Program-made: the position numbers and the translations under genes
The notes under the pieces: generated by a model
What the model saw: the letters and a program-made list of their open reading frames with translations, nothing else
Databases searched by the model: none
Told to the model about the DNA's origin: nothing
Shown here: one piece after another, positions 17,718-25,828 of the stretch
Layout of the letters: each line of letters begins with the position of its first letter
Position numbering within the stretch: the first letter of the stretch is position 1
Assembly: GCA_021809105.1 (NCBI GenBank)
Contig: JAKBAM010000025.1
Coordinates: forward strand, 1 to 38,044
Direction of reading: 5' to 3'
DNA: 38,044 nt
DNA from: Actinomycetes bacterium
Lineage (GTDB): Bacteria > Actinomycetota > Acidimicrobiia > Acidimicrobiales > Palsa-688

Positions 17718-17937
17718 GGATGGCGTCCATCTCGTCGGCCAGCGCTCGCGAGGCGGCAACATCGTCGGGGTCGTTGCGCAGGTCCTCGGCCTCGGCTCGC
17801 AGGAGCACCCGGCGCTGGGTGCGCTCGGCCTGCAGGATAGCCAAGCGGGCTACCTCGGAACGGGACAAGCCGTCCCTGGTGAGTGCGTCCAACGCCCGCT
17901 CCACCGCGTCGTCCGTGCGAATCGTAAGCGTACTCAC
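17707..17937 (-). CDS. Ribbon-helix-helix antitoxin (MazE-like partner)
   Basis: 76 aa. The N-terminus STLTIRTDDAVERALDAL plus GLSRSEVARLAIL is a ribbon-helix-helix DNA-binding domain. The acidic C-terminal tail (EAEDLRNDPDD ... MDAIRAW) would wrap the toxin. The GTG at 17937 was chosen over a much longer frame because a -10 box TACAAT lies seven bases upstream. The antitoxin, alone or with the toxin, probably represses this promoter. Confidence 0.83.
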   Translation of the reverse strand: MSTLTIRTDDAVERALDALTRDGLSRSEVARLAILQAERTQRRVLLRAEAEDLRNDPDDVAASRALADEMDAIRAW

Positions 17938-17944
17938 ACTGCGA

Positions 17945-17950
17945 ATTGTA
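17945..17950 (-). promoter_or_regulatory. -10 box of the toxin-antitoxin operon, leaderless
   Basis: On the minus strand TACAAT (17950-17945), preceded by GTGT, is one base off the consensus. It ends seven bases before the antitoxin GTG, so the mRNA probably begins at or next to the start codon. Confidence 0.6.
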
Positions 17951-18193
17951 ACACGACTCCGAGCTTGCCCTTGGTGGAGGAGCTCGTGCAATCGGGTCGT
18001 CCTCGCCTCGTCATCCAGTAGGACCTTGCAGACGCGCTCACGAAGGACAGAACAGCGCGCCTCTGCCTCTTGGTCGAGCGGCAGGGCGCAACTGCCATTC
18101 ACGGGTCTGGACTATTCTTCGCGCGGCTGGTACTTCCTTGGCCTCTTTGTACCGAGGTCTGCGCCACTGAGGCATCCAGGAAAAGGGGTGGGC

Positions 18194-18679
18194 ATGACGA
18201 GCACTGACGCAGCCGCCAGGCAACTTGGTCCGTTGGCACGGACAGTTGTGGAGTTCCTCAGGACCATGGAGCGTCTGGTTTCAGACGCGAACGGTGCCGT
18301 TGCGCCCGGGCACTGGTCCCCCCTGGAAGAGTTCGTGGCGGTCGAAGAGTTCGAGCGGCTAGTCCCCGAGGGCGCCTTTCCCGACGACGGATCCGGCACA
18401 GCTTCCGACGGCGGCCCGTGGGCGAGCACCGTCATGGGATGGCCTCAGTACCGCGAGTGCTTCCAAGCGTGGGCTGCCTCATCGCCCAGGTACAGGAATG
18501 TCCTCAGGCGCATCGCGGAGTTTCCCGGCCTCGTGTACCTAGAGGTCGAAGAGCATCATATCCATGGCGACAACGAGACGATCTTCAACTCGTTGTCAGT
18601 CTACGAGCTCAATGAAGAGATGAAGATCTGCCGCATCCGTGTTGAGGGCGCGGATGGCTGGCTGACCATCCCGGCGTGA
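18194..18679 (+). CDS. Unrecognised 161-aa protein, possibly NTF2/SnoaL-like
   Basis: The ATG at 18194 follows AAAAGGGGTGGGC, a usable ribosome site; the open frame extends further upstream without support. The product is soluble, rich in aromatic and acidic residues, with a helical first half (LARTVVEFLRTMERLVSDANG) and a strand-rich second half (GLVYLEVEEHHIHGDNETIFNSLSVYEL). The layout, with an ester/His-rich strand and a closing IRVEGADGWLTIP, recalls SnoaL-like NTF2 folds, but no catalytic signature is clear. It lies 15 bp before galK in the same direction and may be co-transcribed. Confidence 0.68.
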   Translation: MTSTDAAARQLGPLARTVVEFLRTMERLVSDANGAVAPGHWSPLEEFVAVEEFERLVPEGAFPDDGSGTASDGGPWASTVMGWPQYRECFQAWAASSPRYRNVLRRIAEFPGLVYLEVEEHHIHGDNETIFNSLSVYELNEEMKICRIRVEGADGWLTIPA

Positions 18680-18694
18680 CTCGCACCGAGGTGC

Positions 18695-19750
18695 ATGAGC
18701 GATGAGCCCACCACTCATGCCATCGCGGTGATCGTCCGCAGCCGCGCCCCCGGGCGCGTCAACGTCATCGGCGACCACACCGACTACACCCGCGGCCTGG
18801 CAATGCCGATGGCGATCGATCTGGCCACGACCGTCGAGGTCCGGCGCGGCGGCGACGTCGTGACCCTGCGGTCCGCTCAGGAGGCCGGCGTGGCCGTCGT
18901 CCCTATCACCGTGGACGGCGACGAGATTCGCGGCACTGAGCCAGGGTGGGCACGCTACGTCGCAGGGGTCGTGGCCGAGATCGGCCCGGAATCGGGCGCG
19001 CGCGGCACAGTGACCACCACCTTGCCGGTCGGCGCCGGCCTGTCGTCCAGCGCCGCCCTGGAGGTCGCCGTCGCATTGGCGCTCGGCAGCGAGGCTGACC
19101 CTCGGACCCTGGCCCTGGTCTGCCAGCGAGCGGAGAATAGGGCTTCCGGTGTCCCGTGCGGGGTCATGGACCAACTCGCCATCACCTCAGGCGTGGCTGG
19201 ATGCCTGATGCGGATCGACTGCCACTCGCTCGAGGTGACACCGGTGCACCTCGATGACTCCCTCATGGTCGTGGGGGTGCATTCCGGGCAGGCCCGGACC
19301 CTCGACGGCTCTGAGTACGGGCGTCGCCGGGCAGAGTGTGAAGCTGCCGAGGTCGAGATCGGCCCGTTACGAGACGCCGCTGTGATCGACATCGAGGGGC
19401 TGCGGGACTCGACGCTGCGCCGGCGTGCCCGCCATGTGGTGACGGAGAACGCCCGGGTGGCCGCATTCGCCGATGCAATCCAAGGTGGGCACCTACACGA
19501 TGCAGGCCGGCTCATGGCAGCCAGCCATGTGAGCCTCCGTGACGACTTCGAGGTATCCACGCCGGTCGTCGACGACCTGGTCGAACGACTACAGGCAACT
19601 CCTGGCGTCTACGGGGCGAGGATGACCGGCGCAGGGTTCGGTGGCGTGGTTGTGGCGCTGTGCGACGCAACCGCCGACGTGGCAGCCGCCTTCGGCGGCT
19701 GGCGCTTCCGCCCCTCCCAAGGCGCCACGGTCGAGGTGATCGAGGACTGA
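18695..19750 (+). CDS. galK: Galactokinase
   Basis: 351 aa GHMP kinase. The galactokinase signature reads GRVNVIGDHTDYTRG near residue 20 (Asp in place of the usual Glu in GEHTDY). The ATP loop is LPVGAGLSSSAALEV, the third family motif is MTGAGFGG, and GVPCGVMDQ carries the catalytic Asp. It phosphorylates galactose to galactose-1-phosphate for GalT at 16423. The ATG at 18695 sits behind GAGG with short spacing. It follows the unknown gene by 15 bp. It is convergent with the rhamnosidase fragment. Confidence 0.93.
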   Translation: MSDEPTTHAIAVIVRSRAPGRVNVIGDHTDYTRGLAMPMAIDLATTVEVRRGGDVVTLRSAQEAGVAVVPITVDGDEIRGTEPGWARYVAGVVAEIGPESGARGTVTTTLPVGAGLSSSAALEVAVALALGSEADPRTLALVCQRAENRASGVPCGVMDQLAITSGVAGCLMRIDCHSLEVTPVHLDDSLMVVGVHSGQARTLDGSEYGRRRAECEAAEVEIGPLRDAAVIDIEGLRDSTLRRRARHVVTENARVAAFADAIQGGHLHDAGRLMAASHVSLRDDFEVSTPVVDDLVERLQATPGVYGARMTGAGFGGVVVALCDATADVAAAFGGWRFRPSQGATVEVIED

Positions 19751-19822
19751 CCCGGACATGGCGGGCACCGTCGGGCAACCCAGGGGCTGCGGCGGATCTC
19801 CGTCACGCAGAAAGGCTAAACC

Positions 19823-20390
19823 CTAAAGTGACGTCGAAGGCTGCTCGTAGGTGAAGGTACCTGGGCCCTGCTCGGTCGTGGTCCGATCGGGCAGGACCAC
19901 CTCCGCGGTCGCTCCGGGTGGCACGGTCACGGTGAGGCGGAGCACATTGCGATCCAATCGCCAGGAGGACTCGATCCGGCCATACGGCGAATCGTGCACG
20001 GCCTCCGCCCATGAGAGCTGTCCACCCGGGAGCGGTTCGACCCGGAAGTGCCGGTAGCCCGGGTGCTCGTCCAGAGCCCGGATGCCCGCGACGTACCGGT
20101 GGAGGAAGGAGATCACCGCACCCTTGGCGTAGTGGTTGAGCGAGTCGTGTGGCGCACCGTGGGCGTCGATCCCCTCCCATGCTTCCCACACCGTCGTGGC
20201 CCCGCGGTCGATCATGGCAAGCCAGGACGGAGGTGAGTCTTGGAGCAACAGGTCGTACGCCAGGTCGAGGTGACCCGTACCGGCGAGGACCGGCAGCAGG
20301 TAGGGGGTAGCGAGAAATCCGGTTCCGAGATGAGTCCCGGCGTCTCGAATGAGCGCCACCAGATGCGCTGCAGCGTCCTCGCTGCTGGAC
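19823..20390 (-). pseudogene. C-terminal remnant of a GH78 alpha-L-rhamnosidase
   Basis: About 185 codons matching the end of GH78 enzymes: HLGTGFLATPYLLPVL, GATTVWEAWEG (general base Glu region), SLNHYAKGAVISFLHR, then the beta-sandwich tail to TAG at 19823. The same segments in the intact GH78 at 28391-30922 are GATTVWERWD and SLNHYALGAVADWMHR. The N-terminal four fifths of the gene, including the DCPQRDE-type acid region, are absent. Upstream it runs out of frame into a dioxygenase-like fragment, so it is probably not translated as an enzyme. Confidence 0.85.
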
Positions 20391-20666
20391 CCAATCAGCG
20401 AACTGCTCCCCCGTCAGGCTCACGACGAACGCCCCGTCCACCACCTGCTCCGCGATCACGACGGTCCCTCCGTCGGCGCTGAACGACCAAGCCCGCCCCT
20501 CGACCTCGACCGCGAGCGGCCGAGCTCCGAGCCTGACGATGCCTTGCGCCACCAGTGCGCCATGGCGCCGTACGAGCTCCGGCAGATCATCTGCGAAGAA
20601 CCGCTCGGGGGTGATCGGCCGGACGTCGACGTCCGAACGCGTGCGTCGATCAAGGGAGACGGGCAT
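20391..20666 (-). pseudogene. N-terminal remnant of a PhyH-like oxygenase gene
   Basis: About 92 codons, from ATG 20666 to near FADWVQ, that match the N-terminal domain of the intact oxygenase at 1345-2601 (RPLAVEVEGRAWSF versus APLTLDVAGEQLTF; FVVSLTGEQFADWVQ versus LVVALDGAAFSDLMQ). The match stops around 20390. The frame then reads through the rhamnosidase remnant in the wrong phase to a stop at 19803. The whole iron-binding domain is lost. A palindromic operator at 20698-20713 still stands upstream, so the fragment may be transcribed. Confidence 0.75.
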
Positions 20667-20697
20667 GGTCACAGCATTTCACCCCGACGCACCTCAT

Positions 20698-20713
20698 GCA
20701 AGGGATACCTTGC
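20698..20713. promoter_or_regulatory. TetR-type operator between the remnant gene and tetR
   Basis: GCAAGGGATACCTTGC is a 16-bp palindrome with perfect six-base arms (GCAAGG/CCTTGC) around GATA. It belongs to the same motif family as 7340-7355 and 36444-36459. On the minus strand it overlaps a -10-like TATCCC in front of the oxygenase remnant; for the TetR gene at 20757 it would lie upstream of the promoter. Confidence 0.72.
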
Positions 20714-20744
20714 GTGAGGTGGCCTCCCGGTGCTCCATCGGTCC

Positions 20745-20750
20745 TAAGCT
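20745..20750 (+). promoter_or_regulatory. -10 box of tetR, leaderless
   Basis: TAAGCT ends six bases before the ATG at 20757, the same spacing as at marR. No ribosome site is needed in a leaderless transcript. No clear -35 box was seen. Confidence 0.45.
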
Positions 20751-20756
20751 CTGGGA

Positions 20757-21320
20757 ATGCCCGCCATCAAGGCCACGCCGAGCACGCGCGACCGCATCCT
20801 TGATGCTGCGCTCGATCTCTTCGTCGAGGAGGGCTTCAGCGGGACGACGATCAGCGAGGTCGAACGCCGGGTCGGGCTCGCCGCCGGCACAGGCAGCTTC
20901 TACCGCCACTTCAGCTCGAAAGAAGCGCTCCTACGCGCCGCAGTCGAGCGGGAGGTCGCGACTCGAATGGCGGAGATCGAGCACGACCGGGCGTCGTTGG
21001 CCCTGCCCGATGATCCTCGGAAGCAGTTCTCCACCATCGCTGAGCAGACCTTGCGCGACCTCCGCCGGTTCGACCGACTGTTGCGCTTGATGCTGACCGA
21101 AGGCGACCGCGTGCCCGAGATCCAAGACGCCATGATGACGGCGCTGCCCGGCTGGGGCGCAGGCTCTTGGGCCGACCGCCCCTCGACCGTCGTGACCATC
21201 GCAGCGTTGATCGGGTACCACATCTCCGACCTCGTCGGGGGTGGGGTGTTCAAAGACGTCACGCAAGCTGCCTTCATCGAGGCGCTCACCGCGCTGACCC
21301 ACGGGACCACTCAGTCGTAA
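20757..21320 (+). CDS. TetR-family transcriptional regulator
   Basis: 187 aa. N-terminal helix-turn-helix domain: STRDRILDAALDLFVEEGFSG, then VGLAAGTGSFYRHFSSKEALL (residues about 8-55). The remaining helices form the usual ligand-binding domain. The promoter faces a palindromic operator (20698-20713) shared with two other sites in the window, so this protein or the TetR at 6589 may control all three. Its last 10 bp overlap the end of the convergent GH43 gene. Confidence 0.92.
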   Translation: MPAIKATPSTRDRILDAALDLFVEEGFSGTTISEVERRVGLAAGTGSFYRHFSSKEALLRAAVEREVATRMAEIEHDRASLALPDDPRKQFSTIAEQTLRDLRRFDRLLRLMLTEGDRVPEIQDAMMTALPGWGAGSWADRPSTVVTIAALIGYHISDLVGGGVFKDVTQAAFIEALTALTHGTTQS

Positions 21321-22384
21321 TCGTCGATACACCACTCGTCACGCCAGTCGATGACCGGGATGCAGCCGTCGAACCGTATCGGGAGCCACACGTAGTCGGC
21401 TATCGAGGTGTCTGCCTCCGGGCTGACCGTCGCGCTGCCACCGTCTTGCACCCGCGACGCTCCTTCGGCCATCGCTGCCATCGCGTCGAACACGTTCGGC
21501 GCTTCCGCCGAGAGGCCCGGCATCCAGCGGTCGGCCAACGCAATGTAGAGGTCCGCCTTCCCGGGATGGCGGAACACCGAGCTCACCTGCGAACGGTATG
21601 ACGTCCTCGACTGGTCGGCGGGATGCGGATTGCCGAGCACCGTCCACGGCCCGTGGTACGAGTCGGCCGTGGCGATCTCCGATGGGTTGGGGAAGTACCA
21701 CGTAGTGCCCGACGTGATCAGGTGGTGCACTCCGTCACGGACGAAATGCGCAGGAGCCTCGCGAACGAAGGGCGGGCCCGGGTGGGGGAAGTGGCCGGTG
21801 TACACCCCCGTGACGTCGGTGTAGTCGCCAGTGAGCTCTGCGCATATCAGCTCCGAGTGCACTCGCTCGAAGTAGTAGTAGGCCTTGGCGTCGACAGGGT
21901 CGACCACGAGGTCGAAGTCGCCGGCGTCCATCCCCAACGGGCGCAGGCCGGTCCGGACTATCTCGTAGGGACCGAGCAACGAGTCGGCGGTCAGCACGGT
22001 GGACGCCTGCGAGTGACCGTCTGCGCCCATGATCTTCAACCAGCAGACGTACTTGCCGGTGCTGTGGTTGAAGATGATGTGCGGACGGTCCATCATCTGG
22101 GCCGGATGCAGCGGCGATGCAGGATCATCAGGCACCGGCGGGATAACGAGCCCTCGATCCTGCCAGTTGTACAGGTCCGTGGATGAATAGGCGCGAACTC
22201 CCCAATGCCAGATCCCGCTGCCGGGGTGGGTTCGCTCCTTGTTCTCGCCGTACCAGTAGAAGACGCCGTCGACGCCTTGGATGATCGACCCGCCATGGGC
22301 CTGTATGCGCTTGCCATCCGTGTCGTACCAGATCTGGCCAGGTCGCATCGACGAGTAAACCTGTGGGGTGTCGGGTTCGCTCAA
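21311..22384 (-). CDS. GH43-like five-bladed beta-propeller glycosidase
   Basis: 357 aa without signal peptide. The start of the propeller (IWYDTDGKRIQAHGGSIIQ ... FYWYGENKE) resembles the GH43 branch that includes exo-beta-1,3-galactanase-like enzymes (GH43_24 type). Other recognisable parts are YSSTDLYNW and DAGDFDLVVD. Subfamily and substrate are uncertain: galactose, arabinose or xylose ends are possible. The proposed TTG start at 22384 overlaps the GH1 stop (TTGA), which suits translational coupling; ATG at 22348 is an alternative. It is the last gene of the oxidoreductase-GH1-GH43 operon. Confidence 0.82.
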   Translation of the reverse strand: MSEPDTPQVYSSMRPGQIWYDTDGKRIQAHGGSIIQGVDGVFYWYGENKERTHPGSGIWHWGVRAYSSTDLYNWQDRGLVIPPVPDDPASPLHPAQMMDRPHIIFNHSTGKYVCWLKIMGADGHSQASTVLTADSLLGPYEIVRTGLRPLGMDAGDFDLVVDPVDAKAYYYFERVHSELICAELTGDYTDVTGVYTGHFPHPGPPFVREAPAHFVRDGVHHLITSGTTWYFPNPSEIATADSYHGPWTVLGNPHPADQSRTSYRSQVSSVFRHPGKADLYIALADRWMPGLSAEAPNVFDAMAAMAEGASRVQDGGSATVSPEADTSIADYVWLPIRFDGCIPVIDWRDEWCIDDYD

Positions 22385-23613
22385 GGCACGGCGTTGGCCC
22401 GGGCGACCTCCCCCAGCCACCTGGCGGACGGCTTGATGGTCCGCTCGAAGCTGGCCAGGTCTACCGCGACGAGCCCGAAGGTCTTGGCGTAACCGGACAT
22501 CCACTCGAAGTTGTCGAGGAGCGTCCAGTGCAGGTAGCCCCTGACGTCGGCACCCCGGCCTATAGAATCCGACAGCCCTGTGAGAGCAGCTCGCGTGTAG
22601 GCGATACGAGCTTCGTCGTCAGAGGTGGCCATGCCGTTCTCGGTGACCAGGATCGGGACGCGGGCATGCTCGACGGCCAGGTCGACGGTGTGGGAGAGCG
22701 CTTCGGGGTAGACCTCCCATCCGGTCTGCATGGTGGGCACCCCCTCGCCTGGCGGCACGGCACCGTCGGGACCGATCCGGTTCCTCGAATAGGTCTGCAC
22801 TCCGATGTAATCATCGTCGCGTGCCACTTCGAGCCAGTCGATCAGGCCCTTTTGGCGGGCCCGCTCGCAGCGCTCCTCCCCACCCTCCGCCGGCTGCAGG
22901 TCGACCAGCGCCAGGCTCCAACCCACCTTGGCGTTGCCCGGACCCGACTTGATGGCCTCCGCAGCGCGCCGGTGCACGGCCGCCATCCGTTCGACGTCGG
23001 CGGCTACGTGCCCGATGCGGTAGCGGCTGGAGTCGTACCCGCCGATGCCTCCTGGCGCGGCCTCCGGGGTGTCGACATGCAAACCCCGGTCCCCCGTCCC
23101 CATGGGCACGGCACCGGTGTGCTGCATCATCGCCATGAGGTTCGGCTCGTTGAGCGTCCCTACCCACGAGAGCAGGTCGCCCAGATGTTTGGTAGCCGCC
23201 TCGGCGTATCGCCCGAAGCTATCCGGCGCCCCGGGATCCCCCCATCCTCCCTTGCCGGCGAACCAGCGCGGCGTGGTGAAATGGTTGTAGGTCACCACCG
23301 GCGTGACCCCATGATCCAAACATGTGGCGATCATCCGCCGGTAATGGTCGAGGGCGGCGCGGGAGAAGTACCCCGGCTCGGGCTCGATTCGCGACCACTC
23401 GAGCGAGAACCGGTAAGCGTTGAGACCGAGGTCAGCCAGCGTCGCGATGTCTTCGGGGTACCTGTGGTAATGATCGCACGCATCCCCGGACCGATCTACG
23501 AAAATCGAGTCCGGCATCCATTCGAGTGGCCACAGGTCGGCGTTGACATTGCCACCCTCCACCTGATGGCCAGCGGTAGCCGCTCCCCAGAGGAAGCCCT
23601 CGGGAAAGCCCAT
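22381..23613 (-). CDS. GH1 beta-glycosidase (beta-glucosidase type)
   Basis: 410 aa, retaining beta-glycosidase. It begins with the GH1 motif FPEGFLWGAATAGHQVEG. The acid/base is E156 in TLNEPN and the nucleophile is E325 in VTENG. The aglycone/sugar-binding tail contains YLHWTLLDNFEW. There is no signal peptide. ATG 23613 overlaps the upstream stop by one base (TGATG) and is preceded by GGGGGAG. Typical substrates are beta-glucosides, but family members also take galactosides and fucosides. Confidence 0.94.
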   Translation of the reverse strand: MGFPEGFLWGAATAGHQVEGGNVNADLWPLEWMPDSIFVDRSGDACDHYHRYPEDIATLADLGLNAYRFSLEWSRIEPEPGYFSRAALDHYRRMIATCLDHGVTPVVTYNHFTTPRWFAGKGGWGDPGAPDSFGRYAEAATKHLGDLLSWVGTLNEPNLMAMMQHTGAVPMGTGDRGLHVDTPEAAPGGIGGYDSSRYRIGHVAADVERMAAVHRRAAEAIKSGPGNAKVGWSLALVDLQPAEGGEERCERARQKGLIDWLEVARDDDYIGVQTYSRNRIGPDGAVPPGEGVPTMQTGWEVYPEALSHTVDLAVEHARVPILVTENGMATSDDEARIAYTRAALTGLSDSIGRGADVRGYLHWTLLDNFEWMSGYAKTFGLVAVDLASFERTIKPSARWLGEVARANAVP

Positions 23614-24587
23614 CACCGCTCCCCCGGGTAGACGACGCCGATCTGGGCCCGGATCGCATCGAGCGTCGTGGCCAACGCGAGGCTCTCGGCCCAAGGCACC
23701 ACCGGGCTCTCACTGAGGCCGGCGGCGAGGCAGCGGTGGACTTCGGCGATCTCGAACCGCAGGCCGTTCCCCGGGTAGGAGCCATCGATCTGCTCCGCGC
23801 CGGCGGCGGTGTTGACAGTCAACGAGTTGGGGCAGTGCATCAGCAGTGGCAGGTCGATCCACCCCTCGGTGCCCGAGATCCGCGCCGTGCATGACAGGGT
23901 CACCCTCAACGCCGCCTTGACCACTCCCATGGTGCCGCCCGGATGGCGGAGCACGGCGGCCACCTGCTCGTCGACCCCGGTCTTGCCCAGCACCGCGTCG
24001 GCCACGACGCGCTCGGGAGCGCCCAGTACGAGGGAGCACAGCTGGACGGGATAGATACCCAAATCGAGTAGGGCTCCCCCTCCGAGCTCGGGGTTGAAAA
24101 GTCGGTGCTCGGGTTCGAAGTCCCGGCGGAACCCGAAGTCGGCCTCGACGAGGAGCGGATCGCCTATCCGGCCCTCCTCCAGCACCCCGACCAGGGATCG
24201 GTAAGCCGGCAGGAAACGGCTCCAGATCGCCTCCATCAGGAAAAGACCGCGGTGCCTGGCCTCAGCGACCATCCGCTCCACCTGCGAAGCGTTGAGGGCC
24301 ATTGGCTTCTCGCACAAGACGTGCTTGCCGGCCCGTAGGGACCGGATGGTGTCCGACTCGTGGGAAGAATGAGGGGTGGCCACGTAAACGGCGTCGACGT
24401 CGTCGTCGGCCATCAGGTCTTCGATGTCGGAATACCGGTGCGGGACGCCGAAGCGGTCGCCGAAGGTGTCGGCGCGCTCGGCAGAGCGAGACGCCACAGC
24501 GACAATCGTGCCATCGTCGACCGACTGCATCGCGTCGGCGAAGCCGACCGCGATCGCGCCCGGTCCTACGACTCCCCATCGGATCAT
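23613..24587 (-). CDS. Gfo/Idh/MocA-family NAD(P)-dependent oxidoreductase
   Basis: 324 aa. Rossmann domain with [12 protein letters not shown], followed by HVLCEKPMA (conserved Lys of the EKP motif) and the C-terminal sheet domain with [13 protein letters not shown]. Such enzymes oxidise or reduce sugars, inositols or glycosides at a ring hydroxyl. The start at ATG 24587 is preferred because AAGGA stands seven bases before it; GTG 24608 has none. First gene of a three-gene operon with GH1 and GH43, driven by the LacI-type operator/promoter at 24627-24642. Confidence 0.9.
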   Translation of the reverse strand: MIRWGVVGPGAIAVGFADAMQSVDDGTIVAVASRSAERADTFGDRFGVPHRYSDIEDLMADDDVDAVYVATPHSSHESDTIRSLRAGKHVLCEKPMALNASQVERMVAEARHRGLFLMEAIWSRFLPAYRSLVGVLEEGRIGDPLLVEADFGFRRDFEPEHRLFNPELGGGALLDLGIYPVQLCSLVLGAPERVVADAVLGKTGVDEQVAAVLRHPGGTMGVVKAALRVTLSCTARISGTEGWIDLPLLMHCPNSLTVNTAAGAEQIDGSYPGNGLRFEIAEVHRCLAAGLSESPVVPWAESLALATTLDAIRAQIGVVYPGER

Positions 24588-24626
24588 CTCTTCATCCTTG
24601 TGCTCCACCCCGGGTGATTCCCCGAT

Positions 24627-24642
24627 TTGATAACGCTATCAT
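24627..24642. promoter_or_regulatory. LacI-type operator in the divergent oxidoreductase/xylA promoter
   Basis: TTGATAACGCTATCAT contains the imperfect palindrome TGATA-ACGC-TATCA. On the plus strand TATCAT (24637-24642) can be the -10 box of xylA; on the minus strand TATCAA (24631-24626) can serve the oxidoreductase operon. One bound repressor would therefore block both directions. Related sites: 1305-1320 and 33398-33412. Confidence 0.75.
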
Positions 24643-24670
24643 GAGCGGCGACCGCGGCTACAGGAGCGCC

Positions 24671-25828
24671 ATGACCGAGTCCTTCACCCCCAGTCCCGAG
24701 CATCACTTTACCTTCGGCCTGTGGACCGTGGGGAACCCGGGCCGAGATCCCTTCGGCCACGAGGTGCGGCCCCCGCTCGACCCCGTCGAGGCGGTCCACC
24801 GGTTGTCGGACCTCGGCGCCTACGGCGTGAGCTTCCACGACAACGACCTGGTCCCTTACGGCTCGCCGGGATCCGAGCGCGACGACATCGTGAAGCGCTT
24901 CCGCCGCGCCCTCGACGCGACGGGGATGCGTGTTCCTATGGCTACCACGAACCTGTTTTCGAGGCCGGTCTTCAAGGAGGGCGCTTTCACCGCCAACGAC
25001 CCGGGCGTGCGGCGGTTGGCGATCCGCAAGGCTTGCGAAGCAACAGAGCTGGGCGCTGAGCTGGGCGCTGAGGTGTTCGTGCTGTGGGGCGGACGGGAAG
25101 GGGTGGAGGCAGACGCGGCCAAGGATGTGGCCGCCGCGCTCGACCGCTACAAGGAGGCCATCGACCTGGTCTGCCAGCACATCCGCGACAGGGGGCTCGG
25201 CCTCCGCGTCGCTCTGGAGCCCAAGCCCAACGAGCCGCGGGGCGACATCCTTCTCCCCACCGTGGGCCACGCTCTCGCCTTCATCGGCCGGCTGCAGTGG
25301 CCCGAGATGGTCGGGCTCAACCCGGAGTTCGCCCACGAGACGATGAGCGGGCTGTCGTTCCACCACGCCGTCGCCCAGACCCTCTGGCACGACAAGCTCT
25401 TCCACATCGACCTCAACGCCCAGCGGATCGGCAAGTACGACCAGGACTTCCGGTTCGGCTCCGAAGGGATCCGCGACGCGTTCTACGTCGTGAAGCTGCT
25501 CGAAGACGCCCAGTGGGACGGCATGCGACACTTCGACGCCCACCCGTACCGCACGGAGGACGCCGAGGGCGTGTGGGATTTCGCCCGGGGTTGCATGCGC
25601 AGCTACCTGATCCTCGCCGACAAGGCTCGCCGGTTCCGGGAGGACGCTGAGATCCAAGCGGCGCTGCACGTCGCCAAACTCGCGACTTTGGCCGAGCCGA
25701 CGACGCCCGCAGGTGGACTGGCCGAGATCATGGCGTCTTCTCCGGACGAGGAGGCGCTTGCCGCGCAAGGCTACGGCCACGAGCGTCTCGACCAACTGGT
25801 CACCGAGCTGATCCTCGGAGCCCGCTAG
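24671..25828 (+). CDS. xylA: Xylose isomerase
   Basis: 385 aa, the size of the class I (Streptomyces-type) enzyme; converts D-xylose to D-xylulose with Mg or Mn. The N-terminus [21 protein letters not shown] is diagnostic. Catalytic H56 and D59 lie in [11 protein letters not shown]; metal ligands lie in [18 protein letters not shown] and [11 protein letters not shown] 24671 has AGGAG five bases upstream. First gene of the operon xylA-xylB-lacI-GH78, with a LacI-type operator on its promoter. Confidence 0.96.
   Translation: MTESFTPSPEHHFTFGLWTVGNPGRDPFGHEVRPPLDPVEAVHRLSDLGAYGVSFHDNDLVPYGSPGSERDDIVKRFRRALDATGMRVPMATTNLFSRPVFKEGAFTANDPGVRRLAIRKACEATELGAELGAEVFVLWGGREGVEADAAKDVAAALDRYKEAIDLVCQHIRDRGLGLRVALEPKPNEPRGDILLPTVGHALAFIGRLQWPEMVGLNPEFAHETMSGLSFHHAVAQTLWHDKLFHIDLNAQRIGKYDQDFRFGSEGIRDAFYVVKLLEDAQWDGMRHFDAHPYRTEDAEGVWDFARGCMRSYLILADKARRFREDAEIQAALHVAKLATLAEPTTPAGGLAEIMASSPDEEALAAQGYGHERLDQLVTELILGAR

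Noticed and set aside
19803..20672. A 289-residue open frame across the chimeric region
   Set aside because: Only its first ~95 codons match a protein family; the rest is the rhamnosidase remnant read in the wrong frame.
24302..24670. A long upstream extension of the xylA frame on the plus strand
   Set aside because: It is antisense to the oxidoreductase gene, is Arg-rich as shadows in high-GC DNA are, and the ATG at 24671 has a good ribosome site and the family's usual N-terminus.
25029..25039. GCAAGGCTTGC inside xylA, resembling the TetR palindrome
   Set aside because: The spacer is one base instead of six, and the bases encode conserved protein sequence.
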